From contig VXNL01000098.1 of assembly GCA_009840635.1 (NCBI GenBank), positions 46,846 through 110,845 of the forward strand: DNA of 64,000 bases, read 5' to 3'. The notes under the pieces were generated by a model. It worked only from the letters and a program-made list of their open reading frames with translations. It had not been told where the DNA came from and did no database searches. Positions 62,217 to 64,000 of the stretch are shown one piece after another. Source of the DNA: Acidobacteriota bacterium (GTDB lineage: Bacteria > Acidobacteriota > Vicinamibacteria > Marinacidobacterales > Marinacidobacteraceae). A program made the position numbers and the translations under genes. Position 1 is the stretch's first letter; each line of letters starts with the position of its first letter.

Positions 62217-63223
62217 GCACCGGCGGAGTCCTGGACGTGGCGATCGTCGGGGGAGGGCCTTCCGGACTCGCGACGGCGATCGAGTGCCAGCGGGCGGGGC
62301 TTTCCTACGAGGTGATCGAGAAGGGCGGGCTCGTGGACTCCATCCGCCGCTTCCCGGTGAACATGATCTTCTTCACCACACCGGAACTGCTCGAGATCGG
62401 GGGAATGCCGCTCGTCTGCCACCGCGAGAAACCGTCGCGCTACGAGGCGCTGGTCTACTACCGGAAGGTGGCCCAGCGCTACGACCTGCATCCGCGGCTC
62501 TTCACGCGGGTCGAGCAGGTGGAGCGCGACGGGAATCCCGATGAGAACGTCTTCACCCTCCACCTGAAGAGCGAGCGGGAGGGGATCCCCGACCCGGACG
62601 CCGTGCGGGCGCGGAACGTGGTTCTGGCGATCGGCTACTACGACAACCCGAACCGGCTCGACATCCCCGGGGCGGAGCTCGACAAGGTCTCCTACCGGTA
62701 CGTGGAGACGCACCCCTACTTCGGGTCGAAGGTCGCGGTCATCGGGGGCGGCAACTCGGCGGCCGAAGCGGCGCTCGAGCTTTTCCGGGCGGGCGTCGAG
62801 GTCACGCTGATCCACCGGGGCGAGACGCTCTCCTCGCATCTGAAGTACTGGGTGCGGCCGGACATCGAGAACCGGCTGGCACGGCGCGAAATCACCGGCT
62901 GGCTGGGCTCGGAGGTCGAGGAGATCCGGATGGACTCCCTGACCCTGCGGGACTCGGACGGGGCGCGGCACGAGATCCCGAACGACTTCGTGCTGGCGCT
63001 CCTCGGCTACCGGCCGCCCTACCGGTTCCTGGAATCGCTCGGGGTCCGGAGCGAGGGTGCGGACGGACGGCCCGTCACCGATCCGGAGACCTTCGCGACC
63101 GAGGTGCCCGGGCTCTACCTCGCGGGCGGGGTGGTCGCCGGCCGCCGCACCAACATGGTCTTCATCGAGAACGGCCGGTTCCACGGGGAAGCCATCGTGC
63201 GCCACATCTGCGCGACGCGCTGA
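62213..63223 (+). CDS. YpdA/BdrA-like flavin disulfide reductase
   Basis: 336 aa, ATG overlapping the cyclophilin stop. FAD site VAIVGGGPSGLATAIECQRA, then EVIEKGGLVDSIRRFPVNMI and FFTTPELLEIGGMPL, which are the hallmarks of YpdA, the NADPH-dependent bacillithiol disulfide reductase. NADPH site VAVIGGGNSAAEAALELFRA; the closing FAD region is VPGLYLAGGVVAGRRTNMVF. As in YpdA there is no CxxC. It suggests that the organism uses bacillithiol or a related thiol; no bsh biosynthesis gene is in the window. Confidence 0.88.
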   Translation: MSTGGVLDVAIVGGGPSGLATAIECQRAGLSYEVIEKGGLVDSIRRFPVNMIFFTTPELLEIGGMPLVCHREKPSRYEALVYYRKVAQRYDLHPRLFTRVEQVERDGNPDENVFTLHLKSEREGIPDPDAVRARNVVLAIGYYDNPNRLDIPGAELDKVSYRYVETHPYFGSKVAVIGGGNSAAEAALELFRAGVEVTLIHRGETLSSHLKYWVRPDIENRLARREITGWLGSEVEEIRMDSLTLRDSDGARHEIPNDFVLALLGYRPPYRFLESLGVRSEGADGRPVTDPETFATEVPGLYLAGGVVAGRRTNMVFIENGRFHGEAIVRHICATR

Positions 63224-63229
63224 GCCGGC

Positions 63230-63901
63230 ATGGCGGACAACCCGTGGACCGCCGTAGAGCTCGACTTCCCGGGGTTTCCCCCGGAGGAGATGGTCGAACG
63301 GGCCCGGCGTTTCGCCGAGCACATGGTCCGGCGCCGGACCGTCCGGGACTTCGACTCCCGTCCGGTTCCCGAGGGCGTGATCGAGGCGGCGCTCCGCACC
63401 GCGGCGTCGGCCCCGAGCGGAGCGAACCTGCAGCCCTGGCGGTTCGTGGTGGTGCGGGACGCCGCGGTCCGGGCGCGGATCCGCGAGGCGGCGGAGGCCG
63501 AGGAGCGGGAGTTCTACGGCGGCAAGGCGCCGCCGGAATGGCTCGCCGCCCTCGCACCCCTGGGGACCGACACGAACAAGCCGTTCCTCGTCGAGGCGCC
63601 GGTGCTGATCGCCATCTTCATGCAGCGGTACATCGTTGGCGACGACGGGAAGCGGGTCCGCAACTACTACCACTCCGAATCAGTGGGAATCGCCGCCGGG
63701 TTCCTGATCGCGGCGCTCCATCACGCCGGGCTCGCCACCCTCACCCACACCCCGAGCCCGATGGGATTCCTCAACGAACTCCTCGACCGCCCCGCGAACG
63801 AGGTCCCCTTCCTGCTCCTGGTGGCCGGCTACCCCAAGCCCGGTGCCCGGGTCCCGGACATCCACCGCCTCCCCCTCGACAAGGTCGTCAGCACGAAGTA
63901 G
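63230..63901 (+). CDS. Nitroreductase-family protein, iodotyrosine deiodinase-like
   Basis: 223 aa. FMN-binding nitroreductase fold: [40 protein letters not shown], then [40 protein letters not shown] and [20 protein letters not shown]. The [10 protein letters not shown] segment with the lid between is characteristic of the IYD/bacterial deiodinase-like group rather than NfsB. The substrate may be a halogenated aromatic or an unknown quinone. It lies 6 bp after the YpdA-like gene, so both flavoenzymes are made together. Confidence 0.88.
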   Translation: MADNPWTAVELDFPGFPPEEMVERARRFAEHMVRRRTVRDFDSRPVPEGVIEAALRTAASAPSGANLQPWRFVVVRDAAVRARIREAAEAEEREFYGGKAPPEWLAALAPLGTDTNKPFLVEAPVLIAIFMQRYIVGDDGKRVRNYYHSESVGIAAGFLIAALHHAGLATLTHTPSPMGFLNELLDRPANEVPFLLLVAGYPKPGARVPDIHRLPLDKVVSTK

Positions 63902-63907
63902 CGCCCC

Positions 63908-63954
63908 GGCTTGGAACGCCGGCTTCAGCCGGCACGCGCGGCGCCCCGCTCCGC
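63908..63954 (+). repeat. REP-like palindrome, subfamily A
   Basis: Head GGCTTGGAAC, stem GCCGGCT-TC-AGCCGGC (63918-63933), second stem imperfect (GCGCGGCG against CCGCG). It follows the nitroreductase stop by 6 bp. The remaining 46 bp to the window end show only a small stem GTCGC-GTAA-GCGAC. Confidence 0.82.
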
Positions 63955-64000
63955 GATGTCTGTCGCGTAAGCGACTGTCTTGTCTTGCACTTGGACGCAA

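Noticed and set aside
63680..64000. Minus-strand frame at the right edge
   Set aside because: Antisense to the nitroreductase and across a REP-like element; no protein features.

Overview
The window is a GC-rich (roughly 70% by eye), densely coded bacterial chromosome segment. No rRNA, tRNA, phage or insertion sequence was seen, so placement rests on gene content. A GWxTD-domain protein, an Oar-like TonB receptor with a carboxypeptidase-regulatory N-terminal domain, TPR plus ASPIC/UnbV (CRTAC) proteins and MacB-like permeases together point to Acidobacteriota or a close neighbour such as Gemmatimonadota. This is an inference.

Layout. 1-11.6 kb: a TonB receptor cut by the left edge, a MacB-like permease, a Met/His-rich lipoprotein, a DUF885 peptidase, two near-identical M20-like lipoproteins in tandem, and a MacB-type ATPase/permease pair. 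11.7-23.1 kb: GWxTD protein, TPR/CRTAC pair, glycosyltransferase, methyltransferase, cyclophilin lipoprotein, Ogt, HAD phosphatase, class III aminotransferase, SDR. 23.4-31.6 kb: a sigma factor lacking region 4, a fatty acid hydroxylase/sterol desaturase-type membrane protein, a small coiled-coil exported protein, an IpdAB/GctAB-like CoA-transferase, an ADP-ribosylglycohydrolase, DNA polymerase I and a lipoprotein. 31.6-36.5 kb: an Opu-type ABC importer with rpiA, and a GH20-like glycosidase. 36.5-42.4 kb: a glycosyltransferase with a long acidic tail next to a protein with a long basic RG/RS-rich tail, a lone STAS protein, a phosphotransacetylase and a third M20-like paralogue. 42.4-56.4 kb: rpsU and most of a purine pathway (purD, purE, purB, purS, purQ, purL, purF), interrupted by a TonB receptor, rlmN, a metallo-beta-lactamase-fold gene and a BrnT/BrnA toxin-antitoxin pair. 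56.4-64 kb: gamma-glutamyltransferase, a two-domain M16 peptidase, a double cyclophilin, a YpdA-like flavoprotein and an iodotyrosine-deiodinase-like nitroreductase.

How the genes fit together. Peptide and amide handling is heavily represented (DUF885, three M20-like lipoproteins, GGT, M16, two TonB receptors), which suggests a proteolytic or peptide-scavenging heterotroph. The three M20-like proteins are the most unusual objects: all three have lost the same first metal-binding His and the bridging Asp of M20 enzymes while remaining highly similar to one another, and all three have the same kind of TTGACA-type promoter. Ten copies of one REP-like palindromic repeat superfamily, one of them partial, lie between genes. 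Short overlaps (ATGA, GTGA, TGATG) show translational coupling in the pur, opu, CoA-transferase and redox operons.
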